Assembly (NCBI RefSeq): GCF_000336675.1
Contig: NZ_AOMB01000010.1
Location: 82,006 to 118,233 of the forward strand
Length of the DNA: 36,228 nt
Direction: 5' to 3'
Source of the DNA: Halococcus hamelinensis 100A6
GTDB lineage: Archaea; Halobacteriota; Halobacteria; Halobacteriales; Halococcaceae
Below the pieces are notes generated by a model. The model was not told where the DNA came from, did no database searches, and saw only the letters and a program-made list of their open reading frames with translations. Made by a program: the position numbers and the translations under genes. Of this stretch, positions 22,581 to 31,069 are shown piece by piece (within the stretch, counting starts at the first letter, position 1; every line of letters starts with the position of its first letter).

Positions 22581-24218
22581 TCAGGTGTCCGTCAGCAGTC
22601 GCCGGAGCACGTTCCCGTAGGCCGGGCGGGTGATCAGGACCCCGATGAGCACGCCGACGATGGTGACGATGGCGAAGCCGCGGAGGTCACCCAACGAAAG
22701 CACCGCGAGCGGGCTCATCGCGATGATCGTCGTGGCGGCGGCCGCGCCGATGACCCAGAAGGCCCGCCGGAAGCGGCTCTGGAACACCCTCCCGGTCTTG
22801 ACCTCGCTCTGGAGGATCTCGTCGGCGATGATCACGAGGTCGTCCACACCCGTCCCTATCACCGCGATGAATCCCGCGATGTGCGAGAGGTCGAGCGCCA
22901 GCCCGACCGCCGAGGAGAACCCGAGGAGGATGAACACCTCCGCGAGCGCGGTGATCACCATCGGGATCGCCACCCGGAGTTCGCGATAGCGGACGAACAC
23001 GACCCCCGCGACCGCGAGCACCGCGACCAGCCCCGTGACGAGCGAGAGCCCCTTGAACCGCTGGGCGACGCTCGGCAGGATGTACTGGCTCGTGCCCTGG
23101 TCGAAGTTCAGCGGCGCGGGCAGCGCCCCCGCCTGGAGGTCGACCTGGAGGTTCTGTGCCTCCGAGGCGTTCCCTGCCGACGTCTGATAGCCAGGGTCGT
23201 TGACGAAGCTTCCGGTGGCGAACTGCCGGGCGAGCCCCTGGGTCACGCTCGCGGCGTAGACCACTTCGCCGTCGCGCACCGTCAGCAGACAGTGCCCGCC
23301 CCCGCCCGTCTCGAAGTTACAGGTCCTGACCTGGCCCTGTCGACTGGAGGCGTTCGCGGCGTCGGCGAAGCCGTAGCGCTGCATCGCCTGGGTGAACGGC
23401 CGGGCGGCCTGCTCGGTGAGCGTCACCGGCACGATGGGTTGGCCCTGCTGGTCCCGCTGGACGGTCCCAACCGACTGGAAGCCGTCCTGACTCTGGAGGA
23501 CGGTGACGTTACAGGTGTTCGCTCCACCTTCGCCTCCCCCACCGCCGCTCCCGTTGCCACCGACCGGGCCCTCACAGTACGAGGGGGTCCGGTTCCCCTC
23601 GACGGTGAAGTACGCCACCGTCTGGACCTGGCCCTGGTCGGCCACCAGGTCCCTGACTTCCGAGCGGTTCTGGTTCGGGACCTCGATCTGGATGTAACTC
23701 TGATCGCCCGAGGACACAGTTTGAACGGTGCCGCCGGTGAGCCCCGACTCGCTGATCTTGTTCTCGAGTACCTCGACGGCGCTCTCGTCGGTCTCCTCGG
23801 TCACGCCGGTCCGGATGTCGTCCCGGGTGGTGTTGTAACCGGCCCGCTGGAGCGCGCTCGCGAACTGCCCCTGTGAGACGTTCTCCGAGAACACCTCGAC
23901 GGTCGCCGACTCGTTGCCCACCCTCACCTGGACGTCGGTCGGCGAGACACCGAGGTCCTCCGCCACCGACCCGGTGAGGTTGGCCTGCTGGTTCGGGGGC
24001 ACGTTCACGTTCTCGGCGGTGAGACCCACCAGAGGCGCGCGGATTCGAGTGCCACCGGAGAGTTCGAGGCCGAACTGGAGGTTGGTGGGACCGCTCGTGG
24101 CGTTCGTCGCGGTGGCGTTGCCGCCGTCGTCGACGCCGAAGCCCGGCACGAACAGCGCCAGCCCGGCGACGACGACGAACACCACGAGCAGGACGATCCG
24201 CCAGTTATCGCGTATCAT
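22581..24218 (-). CDS. secD: Preprotein translocase subunit SecD
   Basis: RND-type membrane protein that, with SecF, uses the ion gradient to assist Sec-dependent export. It has 545 residues: one N-terminal helix (IVLLVVFVVVAGLALFVPGFG), a large extracytoplasmic domain beginning with the FGLELSGGTRIRAPL motif typical of SecD D1, and five C-terminal helices containing AGFIAVIGTGVDDLVIIADE (conserved helix with Asp). A glycine/serine-rich loop (GGNGSGGGGGEGG) lies mid-domain. Its ATG overlaps the secF stop (ATGA), so the two are coupled. Confidence 0.96.
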   Translation of the reverse strand: MIRDNWRIVLLVVFVVVAGLALFVPGFGVDDGGNATATNATSGPTNLQFGLELSGGTRIRAPLVGLTAENVNVPPNQQANLTGSVAEDLGVSPTDVQVRVGNESATVEVFSENVSQGQFASALQRAGYNTTRDDIRTGVTEETDESAVEVLENKISESGLTGGTVQTVSSGDQSYIQIEVPNQNRSEVRDLVADQGQVQTVAYFTVEGNRTPSYCEGPVGGNGSGGGGGEGGANTCNVTVLQSQDGFQSVGTVQRDQQGQPIVPVTLTEQAARPFTQAMQRYGFADAANASSRQGQVRTCNFETGGGGHCLLTVRDGEVVYAASVTQGLARQFATGSFVNDPGYQTSAGNASEAQNLQVDLQAGALPAPLNFDQGTSQYILPSVAQRFKGLSLVTGLVAVLAVAGVVFVRYRELRVAIPMVITALAEVFILLGFSSAVGLALDLSHIAGFIAVIGTGVDDLVIIADEILQSEVKTGRVFQSRFRRAFWVIGAAAATTIIAMSPLAVLSLGDLRGFAIVTIVGVLIGVLITRPAYGNVLRRLLTDT

Positions 24219-25078
24219 CGTGCGACCCCCTCGTACATGTACCAGCGAAGCAGGCTGACGTTGAGGAGATAGGTGTTCATCAGGTCGGTGATGAGTCCCA
24301 TCACGAGGATCGTGCCGACCTCCGGCAGGAGCGGGATCCCGAGCACGAAGTCGGAGGCGACGACCGCCATCACCGCCATCGCGGCGATCGAGCTCAGTGT
24401 CATCGTCACCCCCGTGCGGCGCGCACGATACGTGCTCTCGTAGAAGTCACCCCGCCGCCGGAGGACGTGGTTGTTGAGCAGGATGTCCGAGTCGACGCTG
24501 TAGCCGATCAGCATCAGGAGTGCGGCGACGGTCCCGAGCGAGAGCTTGATCCCGAAGAGGTTCATCAGCGCGAGCGGGATCACGATGTCCGAGAACGCCG
24601 AGGCGATCACCGCGATCGAGGGGATGAAGGTCCGAAAGAGCGCGAACACGAGGAGCGCCATCCCGGCGAACGCCGCGATCAGCCCGATGACGCCCGTCTG
24701 CTGGGCTCCCGCACCGAAGTTCGCGGAGGTGGCCTGGACGGAGTCCACCTGGTAGCCAGCGGACTGGGCGGCGTTGGTGAGCGCACCGGTGTTCGTCGAC
24801 TGGAAGGTGACGATGTAGGTGTTGCCGCCCGCGGTCGGCGTGACGGAGGTCGGCTGGGTCGGGAAGGCCTCCTCGATCTGGGTCTGTGAGGCACCGGTCG
24901 AGACCTGGACCTCGGTCCCGCCGGTGAAGTCGATGCCGGGGGTCACCGGCGCGCCGGTGGCGAGGAACCAGCCGCCGAGAACACAGAGCGCGAGAACGAG
25001 CACCGCCAGCGGAATCGCGGCGAGCTGGCGGTCGGTGTACCGGGTGTAATCGAGGTCCGGTACGTCGAACGCGACCAT
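24215..25078 (-). CDS. secF: Preprotein translocase subunit SecF
   Basis: Partner of SecD, 287 residues from the ATG at 25078. The hallmark PGIDFTGGTEVQV lies after the first helix, and ALLMLIGYSVDSDILLNNHV is the conserved helix 4 segment. The extended frame upstream to 25228 is not used: its residues are arginine-rich with no conservation, and an AGTTTATTC box on the minus strand (near 25101-25109) sits about 25-30 bases before 25078. Order secF-secD, as in other haloarchaea. Confidence 0.96.
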   Translation of the reverse strand: MVAFDVPDLDYTRYTDRQLAAIPLAVLVLALCVLGGWFLATGAPVTPGIDFTGGTEVQVSTGASQTQIEEAFPTQPTSVTPTAGGNTYIVTFQSTNTGALTNAAQSAGYQVDSVQATSANFGAGAQQTGVIGLIAAFAGMALLVFALFRTFIPSIAVIASAFSDIVIPLALMNLFGIKLSLGTVAALLMLIGYSVDSDILLNNHVLRRRGDFYESTYRARRTGVTMTLSSIAAMAVMAVVASDFVLGIPLLPEVGTILVMGLITDLMNTYLLNVSLLRWYMYEGVAR

Positions 25079-25151
25079 GCCGTGCGGTGTGCGACGGCTT
25101 CGAATAAACTTTCTTATGTCGCGCTCGCCGAGGAGCGCGCCTTCGATCGGT

Positions 25152-26869
25152 TCAGCGGCGTCGAAGCGCCACCAGTCCGGCCGCGACGACCGCGATCGCC
25201 GCCGGCAACGCGCCGAACCCGGGTCCATCCTCCGTCGTGGTTTCGGTTCCGCCGACGACCGCCCCGTCGCTCCCGTTCGTCGCCGTCGACGCGCCGGTCG
25301 CCGACGTGGTCGTCTCGGTAGCGGTCGGTGACGGGGTAGCGGTTGCGGTCGTCGTCGGCGTCACGGTGGCGGTCGGTGTCATCGTTGCGGTCGGTGTCGC
25401 CGTCGCCGTTCGTGTCGCCGTTTCGGTGCGCGTTGCGGTCGGTGTCGCCGTCTGCGTCGCGGTCGGTGTCGCTGTCGCGGTCGGTGTCGCCGTCCGAGTC
25501 ACGGGTTCGCCGTTTGCGACCTCACCGAACGAACCCGGACCGACCTCGCGACCGTCGAGGTAGACCCTCGCGTCGCCGTCGAGTCGGAAGCCAGTGATGT
25601 TGCCACGAACGAGATAGGCGTCGCCGCCACCGCCGAGGCGACCATCGACCCGACCGTCCGAGACCGTGTCGACGTCGGTGTCGATCGTCACCGCGTCGTC
25701 GTCGATGGGCGCGCCGTGGCTCTCACCGCTGCGCTCGACGGTTCCATCGTGGGTGAACGCGTAGGTGACTTTGTCCTCCGCCGACCCGCCGACGATGACC
25801 AGCGAGCTGGCTTCCTCCATTCGATCCGACCCGCTTACCGAGACGTTCAGACTGTAGGGAACGAAGCCACCGACCGCTTCCGGGTCGTACTCGGGAACCG
25901 GTCGCACGCTGACGTAGTACGTCCGGCTCGCTTCGACGGTCGTGTTCGCGACTGCGACGGTTTTCGATTCCACCCCCGTCTTCCGGGTCTCGTTGCTCCG
26001 GAACGGACCGCTTTCGGACGCATCACCGGCATAGTCGACGTTGTACGTCCGACTGACCCGCTCGCCCTCACCATCGAGAACGTCGACGACGAGATTCCCC
26101 GGGTTGTCCGTCGGCAGGTCCCCGAGTTCGACGGTGGCGGTGACCTCGCCGTCGGTGGTGGGTTCGACGGCGAAGCGATCGGTGTCGTTGCCCGTGATGG
26201 TCCCGTCGACCGGGCCGTCGTCGATCGCGAGCGCACTGTCGGCATCGTCGTTCGGCTCGAACGGGTCCGGGTCCGCGATCCCGATGCCGAAGTCGTACCA
26301 GTTACTGCCCTCGATACCACCGCTCCCGTTGACCTTGAAGTAGTAGGTCCCGGTCTCCTCGAGCGTGGTTCCGGTCGTGAAGACGTCCCCGATCCCGGAG
26401 CCGGCCGTCGCGACGACCGCCCCGCTCGGACCGTAGAGCGTTCCCTCCGCTGGCGTCATGTCGTAGCGCCCCGATGGGAGGCGACCGGTCCCCTGCGAAT
26501 AGATGTTTATCGACTGGCCCTCCGTGGCGTCGAACGAGTAGAAGTCCACGTCGGGGTCGGTGACGTTTCCCTCGCCGCCGGCGTCTGGTTGATGCTGCCG
26601 GAGATCGTCCCTCCGACGACCCCCTCGTTCCGTCCGGGGATGAGGTCCGTAAGCGGCGTCGCCGTCGAACGGTCGTCGTTGGGTTCGCTGTCGTTGGTCA
26701 CGCCGTTCCAATCGGTCTGTTGGGCGGCCACCGACCCCAGTTCGTGACTCGGTCGCTGGTCGGGTCCGGCCGCCTGGACGACGCCACCACCGTAGCCCAC
26801 GCTCGCGACCACCACGATCACCAGGGCGACCTGTAGACTTCGCCGCACGAAAGCGCTCGGAATCCCCAT
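25152..26869 (-). pseudogene. PPC-domain surface glycoprotein with PGF-CTERM anchor, frameshifted
   Basis: The gene is split by a one-base loss. The first part, from the ATG at 26869, has a signal peptide (RRSLQVALVIVVVASVGYGG) and the start of a PPC-like domain (SEPNDDRSTATPL, GTISGSINQ). After about 26585 the homologous reading continues in the next frame (GGEGNVTDPDVDFYSFDATE), then a second PPC-like unit (DPFEPNDDADSALAI), a region of beta-rich sequence, a Thr/Pro-rich stalk of about 70 residues, and a C-terminal PGFGALPAAIAVVAAGLVAL + RRR, the PGF-CTERM signal processed by archaeosortase. Restoring one base gives 572 residues. It could be a true pseudogene, an assembly error, or a -1 frameshift site; no slippery heptamer is visible. 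Confidence 0.8.
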
Positions 26870-26926
26870 TTCTCTCTCGTCGGTCACGTCATCCTGGCAT
26901 AAGCTTTCAGGTCCGCCTCCGCCGGT

Positions 26927-27391
26927 TCAGGGCAGATATCGAACCGAAACCACGCCCGCCTCGGCGTCGCTGCGCACCTCCACGCGGTTCACACCGAGTC
27001 GGGCCGCCCGGACCAGCGTCGCCTCGTCGTCGAGCACGTCGGTCACCGCGTCCGCGACCCGTTCCGGGGGAAGCGTGAGCACGTGGATCTCGCCGATACC
27101 GGCGCGTTCGCGGGTCGTCACGTCGCCCTCGTCCCCCTCGGTTGCGAGTTCGCGTTCCTGGCTCGTCGGCGGCTCCTCGCTCTCGCCGGTCGTCAGCGGT
27201 CGTCGCTCCTCGATATCCACGAGCTCCCACGTGACGCCGAGTTCGTCGTTCGCGACCGTGGCGTCGAGGGCGTCGTTCGCGTCGAGGCCGGGGTTCCCGT
27301 CGAGCGTGTGGACCTGGCCGTCGTCGGCGTCCTTCAACACCGCCGACGCCGCGTCGGCGTGGGTCACGAGGAACGTGCTCTGCTTTTCCAT
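26927..27391 (-). CDS. Conserved haloarchaeal protein (possibly DUF5812)
   Basis: A 154-residue acidic protein starting MEKQSTFLVTHADAASAVLKD, without signal peptide or membrane segment. The N-terminal third (FLVTHAD, VHTLDGN) looks like a small conserved fold. The central region (LTTGESEEPPTSQERELATE) is probably disordered. The C-terminal part (IHVLTLPPERVADAVTDVL, RAARLGVNRVEVRSDAE) forms a second conserved block. I believe this is a haloarchaea-specific family of unknown function; the DUF number is from memory and is uncertain. It follows the membrane protein at 27435 on the same strand after a 43-base gap. Confidence 0.7.
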   Translation of the reverse strand: MEKQSTFLVTHADAASAVLKDADDGQVHTLDGNPGLDANDALDATVANDELGVTWELVDIEERRPLTTGESEEPPTSQERELATEGDEGDVTTRERAGIGEIHVLTLPPERVADAVTDVLDDEATLVRAARLGVNRVEVRSDAEAGVVSVRYLP

Positions 27392-27434
27392 GTACGGGGT
27401 CCGCGCTCGGCGGGATTGGGTCTTTCAGTTCGAG

Positions 27435-28019
27435 CTACCGCGCGAGCCGGTGGACGAGCCAGATCAGGACGGCGGCGAGGATCGGGGGGACCAACCCCGC
27501 GAGGCTCGGGAGCGCGTAGAGCGCCTCGACGAGGGGTGCAAGCACACCGGTCACGGCTTCCTGGTTTGCGACCGGTACCGCGATGACGAGGCCGACGTAG
27601 AGCGACGCGAGGAAGCCGAACCCCGCGAACCCCAGCCACGCGTCGTAGCGCTTTCGGTCGCCCACCCTGCGGTGGCGGCGCGCGACGAGCAACACCGGCG
27701 CGAGGAGCGGGCCGACGAGGAACAGCGCGACCACCACGTAGAACGCGCGCGAGAGCGTCAGCGACCCGCCGCGTGCGCCCGCGGTCGCGCCGAACAGCGT
27801 GACGAGCGCGAGGGTCATGAAGACGGCCACGAGCACCGCCGCGACCACGCCGAGGACCGCGTAGCTCCTGAAGACCCGCGACCGGCTCGACCGGAACGCG
27901 TAGGGGATCGCACCCAGCAACCCGTCGTAGGTCCTCTCGGACGCGTCCGCTCGGGGGCTCCCGTCCGTCGTGCCGCCGTCGGCCGCGTCGGCGTCGTCGC
28001 CCGCGCTCGCCTCGACCAT
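27435..28019 (-). CDS. Multi-pass membrane protein, function unknown
   Basis: A 194-residue protein with an acidic, Asp/Ala-rich N-terminal tail of about 45 residues and then four to five hydrophobic segments (for example YAVLGVVAAVLVAVFMTLAL, FYVVVALFLVGPLLAPVLLV, FLASLYVGLVIAVPVA, LAGLVPPILAAVLIWLV). A basic loop RRHRRVGDRKRYDAW separates helices. No transporter or enzyme motif recognised. It is divergent from pgi; ATTAAA at 28043-28048 (TTTAAT on the minus strand) lies 24-29 bases before its ATG. Confidence 0.75.
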   Translation of the reverse strand: MVEASAGDDADAADGGTTDGSPRADASERTYDGLLGAIPYAFRSSRSRVFRSYAVLGVVAAVLVAVFMTLALVTLFGATAGARGGSLTLSRAFYVVVALFLVGPLLAPVLLVARRHRRVGDRKRYDAWLGFAGFGFLASLYVGLVIAVPVANQEAVTGVLAPLVEALYALPSLAGLVPPILAAVLIWLVHRLAR

Positions 28020-28042
28020 GGCGCGATGGAGGGTCCCGAGCG

Positions 28043-28070
28043 ATTAAACGCCGCGGTCGGCAGGGCTTTG
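28043..28070. promoter_or_regulatory. Divergent leaderless promoters
   Basis: TTTAAT on the minus strand (28043-28048) is 24-29 bases from the ATG at 28019, and GCTTTG on the plus strand (28065-28070) is 24-29 bases from the pgi ATG at 28094. The 74-base gap is fully taken up by the two promoters. Confidence 0.45.
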
Positions 28071-28093
28071 TCGTCGGCGTCGTCACTCCCCCT

Positions 28094-29377
28094 ATGAAGA
28101 TCGATATCGGCAACGCGCTGGCCGACGTCGCCTCCCCTGGCGTCTCCCGCGCGGCCCTCGACCGCCTCGACGACCGCGTCGAGGCCTGTCACGACCGTAT
28201 CGAGCGCGGCCGCCGGGACGACGAGTTCGGCTACGCGGCGCTGAACCTCCCGGAGACCACCGACCCCGAGGCCATCACGGAGGCGGTCGACCCGGTCGCG
28301 GGGGCGGAGTACGTCCTCGTCGTCGGGATCGGCGGCAGCGCGCTCGGCGCGGCCACCCTCGCCGAGGCGCTCGGCGATTCGCGGGTCCTGACCCTCGACA
28401 ACGTCGACCCCAGGGAGGTGTCGGAGGTGCTCTCGCTGTTGCCGCTCGACGAGACGGTACTGAACGTGGTCTCGCGCTCGGGCACCACCGCCGAGACACT
28501 CGCGAACTTCCTCGTGGCCCGCGCGGCCTTCGAGGAGGCGGACGTCGACTGGACCGACCGAACCGTCGTGACGACGGGCGACTCCGGCCCGCTTCGCGAC
28601 CTCGCCGACGACCACGACCTCCCCGCACTGCGCGTCCCCGACGGCGTGCCGGGACGCTTCTCGGCGCTCTCCTCCGTGGGCCTCGTCCCGCTCGCGGTCC
28701 GGGGCCACGACATCGCGCCCATCCTCGACGGCGCGCGCGACGCCGCCGACCTCTCGGGTTCGCTCTACGAGACCCCCGGCTACGCCTACGGCGCGGTCGC
28801 GTACGCGCTCGACGCCCGCGGCGCGGCGGTCAACGCCATGCTGCCCTACGCCGAATCCCTCGACTCCTTCGGGGAGTGGTTCGCCCAGCTCTGGGCGGAG
28901 AGTTTGGGAAAGGACGGCCTCGGCCAGCTCCCCGCGCGGGCGCTCGGCGCGACCGACCAGCACTCCCAGCTCCAGCGGTATCGGGCGGGGCCGGCGAACA
29001 CCCTCGTGACGTTCGTCCGACCGCGCGAGCGCACGTCGCTCCCGATCCCCGAGACGGACGTCGACGACCTCGCGTACCTCGGCGGGACGGGCATGGACGA
29101 CCTCATCGACGCCGAGTTCGAGGCCACCGAGGCCAGCCTCGCGGCGGCGAACCGCCCCTCGGTTCGGGTCGAACTCGACCGCGTGGACGGTCGGGGCATC
29201 GGCGAGCTCCTCTACACGATGGAGGTCGCGTGCGTGCTCGCGGGCGAGCTCTACGGAGTCGAGACGTTCACCCAGCCCGCGGTCGAGTGGGGCAAGAACG
29301 CCACTCGCGGCCTCATCGGCGAGTCGAACGAGGAGTCGGCGGCGGTCGCGGAGAAGACGCGACTCGTCGTGGAGTGA
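28094..29377 (+). CDS. pgi: Glucose-6-phosphate isomerase
   Basis: Interconverts glucose-6-phosphate and fructose-6-phosphate. It has 427 residues, typical of the haloarchaeal/bacterial type and not of the cupin type. GIGGSALGAATLAEAL, SRSGTTAETLANFLVA and LGATDQHSQLQRYRAG are the sugar-phosphate binding and catalytic segments. The C-terminal EWGKNATRGLIGE also fits. In haloarchaea this enzyme serves mostly gluconeogenesis, as glucose is catabolised by a modified Entner-Doudoroff route. Divergent from the membrane protein gene at 27435. Confidence 0.95.
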   Translation: MKIDIGNALADVASPGVSRAALDRLDDRVEACHDRIERGRRDDEFGYAALNLPETTDPEAITEAVDPVAGAEYVLVVGIGGSALGAATLAEALGDSRVLTLDNVDPREVSEVLSLLPLDETVLNVVSRSGTTAETLANFLVARAAFEEADVDWTDRTVVTTGDSGPLRDLADDHDLPALRVPDGVPGRFSALSSVGLVPLAVRGHDIAPILDGARDAADLSGSLYETPGYAYGAVAYALDARGAAVNAMLPYAESLDSFGEWFAQLWAESLGKDGLGQLPARALGATDQHSQLQRYRAGPANTLVTFVRPRERTSLPIPETDVDDLAYLGGTGMDDLIDAEFEATEASLAAANRPSVRVELDRVDGRGIGELLYTMEVACVLAGELYGVETFTQPAVEWGKNATRGLIGESNEESAAVAEKTRLVVE

Positions 29378-29420
29378 CCAAAGGAGCTATTCGACGCGGC
29401 CACCGACCCCCACAGAACGG

Positions 29421-30209
29421 ATGGCGGCAGAACACACCGACGGCACCCGATCCGACCCCCTTCGCTACCTCTCGGCGATCACGACCGCGTTCGGGCTCGT
29501 CGTCGCCGGTTTCCTCGTCGCGAACCTCATCGTGGTCCCGCTGGTGCCCGTGCTCTCGGCCTTCGACCTCTCGATCCGGAGCACGCCGGGCTACGTCGGG
29601 TCGACGCTCCTCCAGAACGTCGGCTTCGCCGCGGTCGTCTTCGCCTACATACGCTACGCAGACGTCGCCGGCCTCTTCGACGTCCGGTGGCCCTCGCTCT
29701 CGCATCCCCGACGTCTCCTTCGTGACCTCGGCTGGGTGCTCGTGGGCTTCGTCCTGCTGGTGGCCGCCTCGCAGGCCGTCTCGATCCTCCTCCAGGGTAT
29801 CGGCCTCGCGCCCGGCACGAACCGGATCGTGAGCGCGGTCAGGGCGGACCCGACGCTCGCACTCTACCTCATCGCGCTCTCCTTCCTCGCGACCGGTCCC
29901 GGCGAGGAGATCCTGTTCCGCGGCGGGGTACAGGGGATCCTCCGCCGGGTGTTCTCGCCCGTGCCGGCGGTCCTGCTTTCGAGCGCCCTCTTCGGGATCG
30001 CCCACGCCACCGCCACGATCGCCGCCTCGGGCCTCGCCGGGGCCGGCGGCTACGTGGTCTCGACCTTCCTGCTCGGGCTCATTCTGGGCGGGCTCTACGA
30101 GTACACCGACAACCTCCTCGTCCCCGCACTCATTCACGGAGCCTACAACGCCGTCACGTTCGCCCAGCTCTACGCGCTGGAGGCGCTCTCCTTTCACCCC
30201 TACTTCTAG
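29421..30209 (+). CDS. CPBP family intramembrane metalloprotease
   Basis: Membrane-embedded glutamic/metallo protease of the CPBP (CAAX-protease and bacteriocin-processing) family, 262 residues with about seven hydrophobic segments. The conserved motif GPGEEILFRGGVQGILRR has Glu162-Glu163 and Arg167. FGIAHATATIAA supplies the second motif with its His, and HGAYNAV the third. The true substrate is unknown in archaea. It starts 43 bases after pgi on the same strand. Convergent with nob1, with 15 bases between stops. Confidence 0.9.
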   Translation: MAAEHTDGTRSDPLRYLSAITTAFGLVVAGFLVANLIVVPLVPVLSAFDLSIRSTPGYVGSTLLQNVGFAAVVFAYIRYADVAGLFDVRWPSLSHPRRLLRDLGWVLVGFVLLVAASQAVSILLQGIGLAPGTNRIVSAVRADPTLALYLIALSFLATGPGEEILFRGGVQGILRRVFSPVPAVLLSSALFGIAHATATIAASGLAGAGGYVVSTFLLGLILGGLYEYTDNLLVPALIHGAYNAVTFAQLYALEALSFHPYF

Positions 30210-30224
30210 AATCGTCGCGAACCC

Positions 30225-30683
30225 TTACGAGGGGTTCTTCCGGGCGAGGCCGCTGCCACATATCGGACAGCGGTCCCTCCGTTCGTCGAACGTCCGGCCG
30301 CAGCCCTGACACTGGAACTCCCACTCACGGGCCTCGGTGATGCCCTCCTGGGCGATGAACTCGACGCGAACATCGAGCCGGTCGGCGACGTTCTGCATCG
30401 CGTAGTCGTCGGTTACTAACGTGGCATCGAGTTCGAACGCCGCCGCGACGAGTTTGATGTCCGTCTCGGAGAGTTCGCCGGCGTCGCCGCTCTCGCGCGC
30501 GGCGCGCTCGACCCGGCCCACCACGGCCTCCTCGGGCACGTGGATGTACATCCCCGCGCCTTCGAGCGCGTCGTAGCGATAGGAATGCTCGCCTTCGAGC
30601 TCCATCCCCACCTCCGGCACCGTCGCGATGTCGTCGCCCGCGTCGTACTCGTTGATGAACGCCGACGAATCGAGTATTTCCAT
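30225..30683 (-). CDS. nob1: rRNA maturation endonuclease Nob1
   Basis: PIN-domain endonuclease with zinc ribbon that cleaves the 3' end of 16S rRNA precursor. It has 152 residues. EILDSSAFI gives Asp5; LSETDIKLVAAA and LVTDDYAMQNVA supply further acidic metal ligands (Asp75, Asp92/93). The zinc ribbon FQCQGCGRTFDERRDRCPIC carries Cys125, Cys128, Cys139 and Cys142. The ATG overlaps the stop of the PRC-barrel gene by one base (TGATG), so the two genes are translationally coupled. Confidence 0.94.
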   Translation of the reverse strand: MEILDSSAFINEYDAGDDIATVPEVGMELEGEHSYRYDALEGAGMYIHVPEEAVVGRVERAARESGDAGELSETDIKLVAAAFELDATLVTDDYAMQNVADRLDVRVEFIAQEGITEAREWEFQCQGCGRTFDERRDRCPICGSGLARKNPS

Positions 30684-30925
30684 CACCGGTCGACGACGAT
30701 GTGGTCTTTGACCGCCTGCACGCTTCGGATCGGGACGGCGTATCGGCCCTCGTCGTCGCGCTCGATCTCGACCTGGTCCATCGTCTCGCCCCGCGGCGTG
30801 ATGATGAGGTTCGCGAGTTCGCCGGTCTCGATGTTCATCGTCACCGTCGAGAGCGTTCCGAGTTCGGTCCCGTCGGACCCGATCACGGCCTTGTCGATCA
30901 GGTTCCGCGCGAGTACGTCTGGCAT
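30683..30925 (-). CDS. PRC-barrel domain protein
   Basis: An 80-residue PRC-barrel protein from the ATG at 30925 (MPDVLARNLIDKAVIGSDG). The pattern ELGTLSTVTMNIETGELANL followed by two further strands to AVPIRSVQAVKDHIVV is a whole PRC barrel. It is distinct from the acidic PRC-like pair at 5.3-6.7 kb. A TTTATAAT box on the minus strand at 30948-30955 fixes the start at 30925. It overlaps nob1, and PRC barrels occur in the ribosome maturation factor RimM, so a role beside Nob1 in 30S biogenesis is plausible but unproven. Confidence 0.9.
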   Translation of the reverse strand: MPDVLARNLIDKAVIGSDGTELGTLSTVTMNIETGELANLIITPRGETMDQVEIERDDEGRYAVPIRSVQAVKDHIVVDR

Positions 30926-30947
30926 ACCCGTCATACCGAAGGCCGGC

Positions 30948-30955
30948 ATTATAAA
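30948..30955 (-). promoter_or_regulatory. TATA box of the PRC-barrel/nob1 operon
   Basis: TTTATAAT on the minus strand, 23-30 bases before the ATG at 30925; one of the best TATA matches in the window. Confidence 0.6.
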
Positions 30956-31017
30956 CACCACGGAGGGCGGAGCGGCCGAAACGCGCCACTGACCGGTTGG
31001 ACGGACACGACGACGTG

Positions 31018-31023
31018 TTTAAC
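31018..31023 (+). promoter_or_regulatory. TATA-like box of the IF-2 gene
   Basis: TTTAAC, 38-43 bases upstream of the GTG at 31061 and 47-52 upstream of the ATG at 31070, so a short leader of roughly 15-25 bases would be expected. Confidence 0.35.
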
Positions 31024-31069
31024 TGGCGTGGCCCGCTCCCCCTAACTACGACTTTCTCGGGTGAATGCA

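Noticed and set aside
25320-25500. Possible CRISPR-like or tandem repeat
   Set aside because: The short repeated blocks are in frame and encode the Thr/Pro stalk of the surface glycoprotein; there are no uniform repeats with unique spacers.
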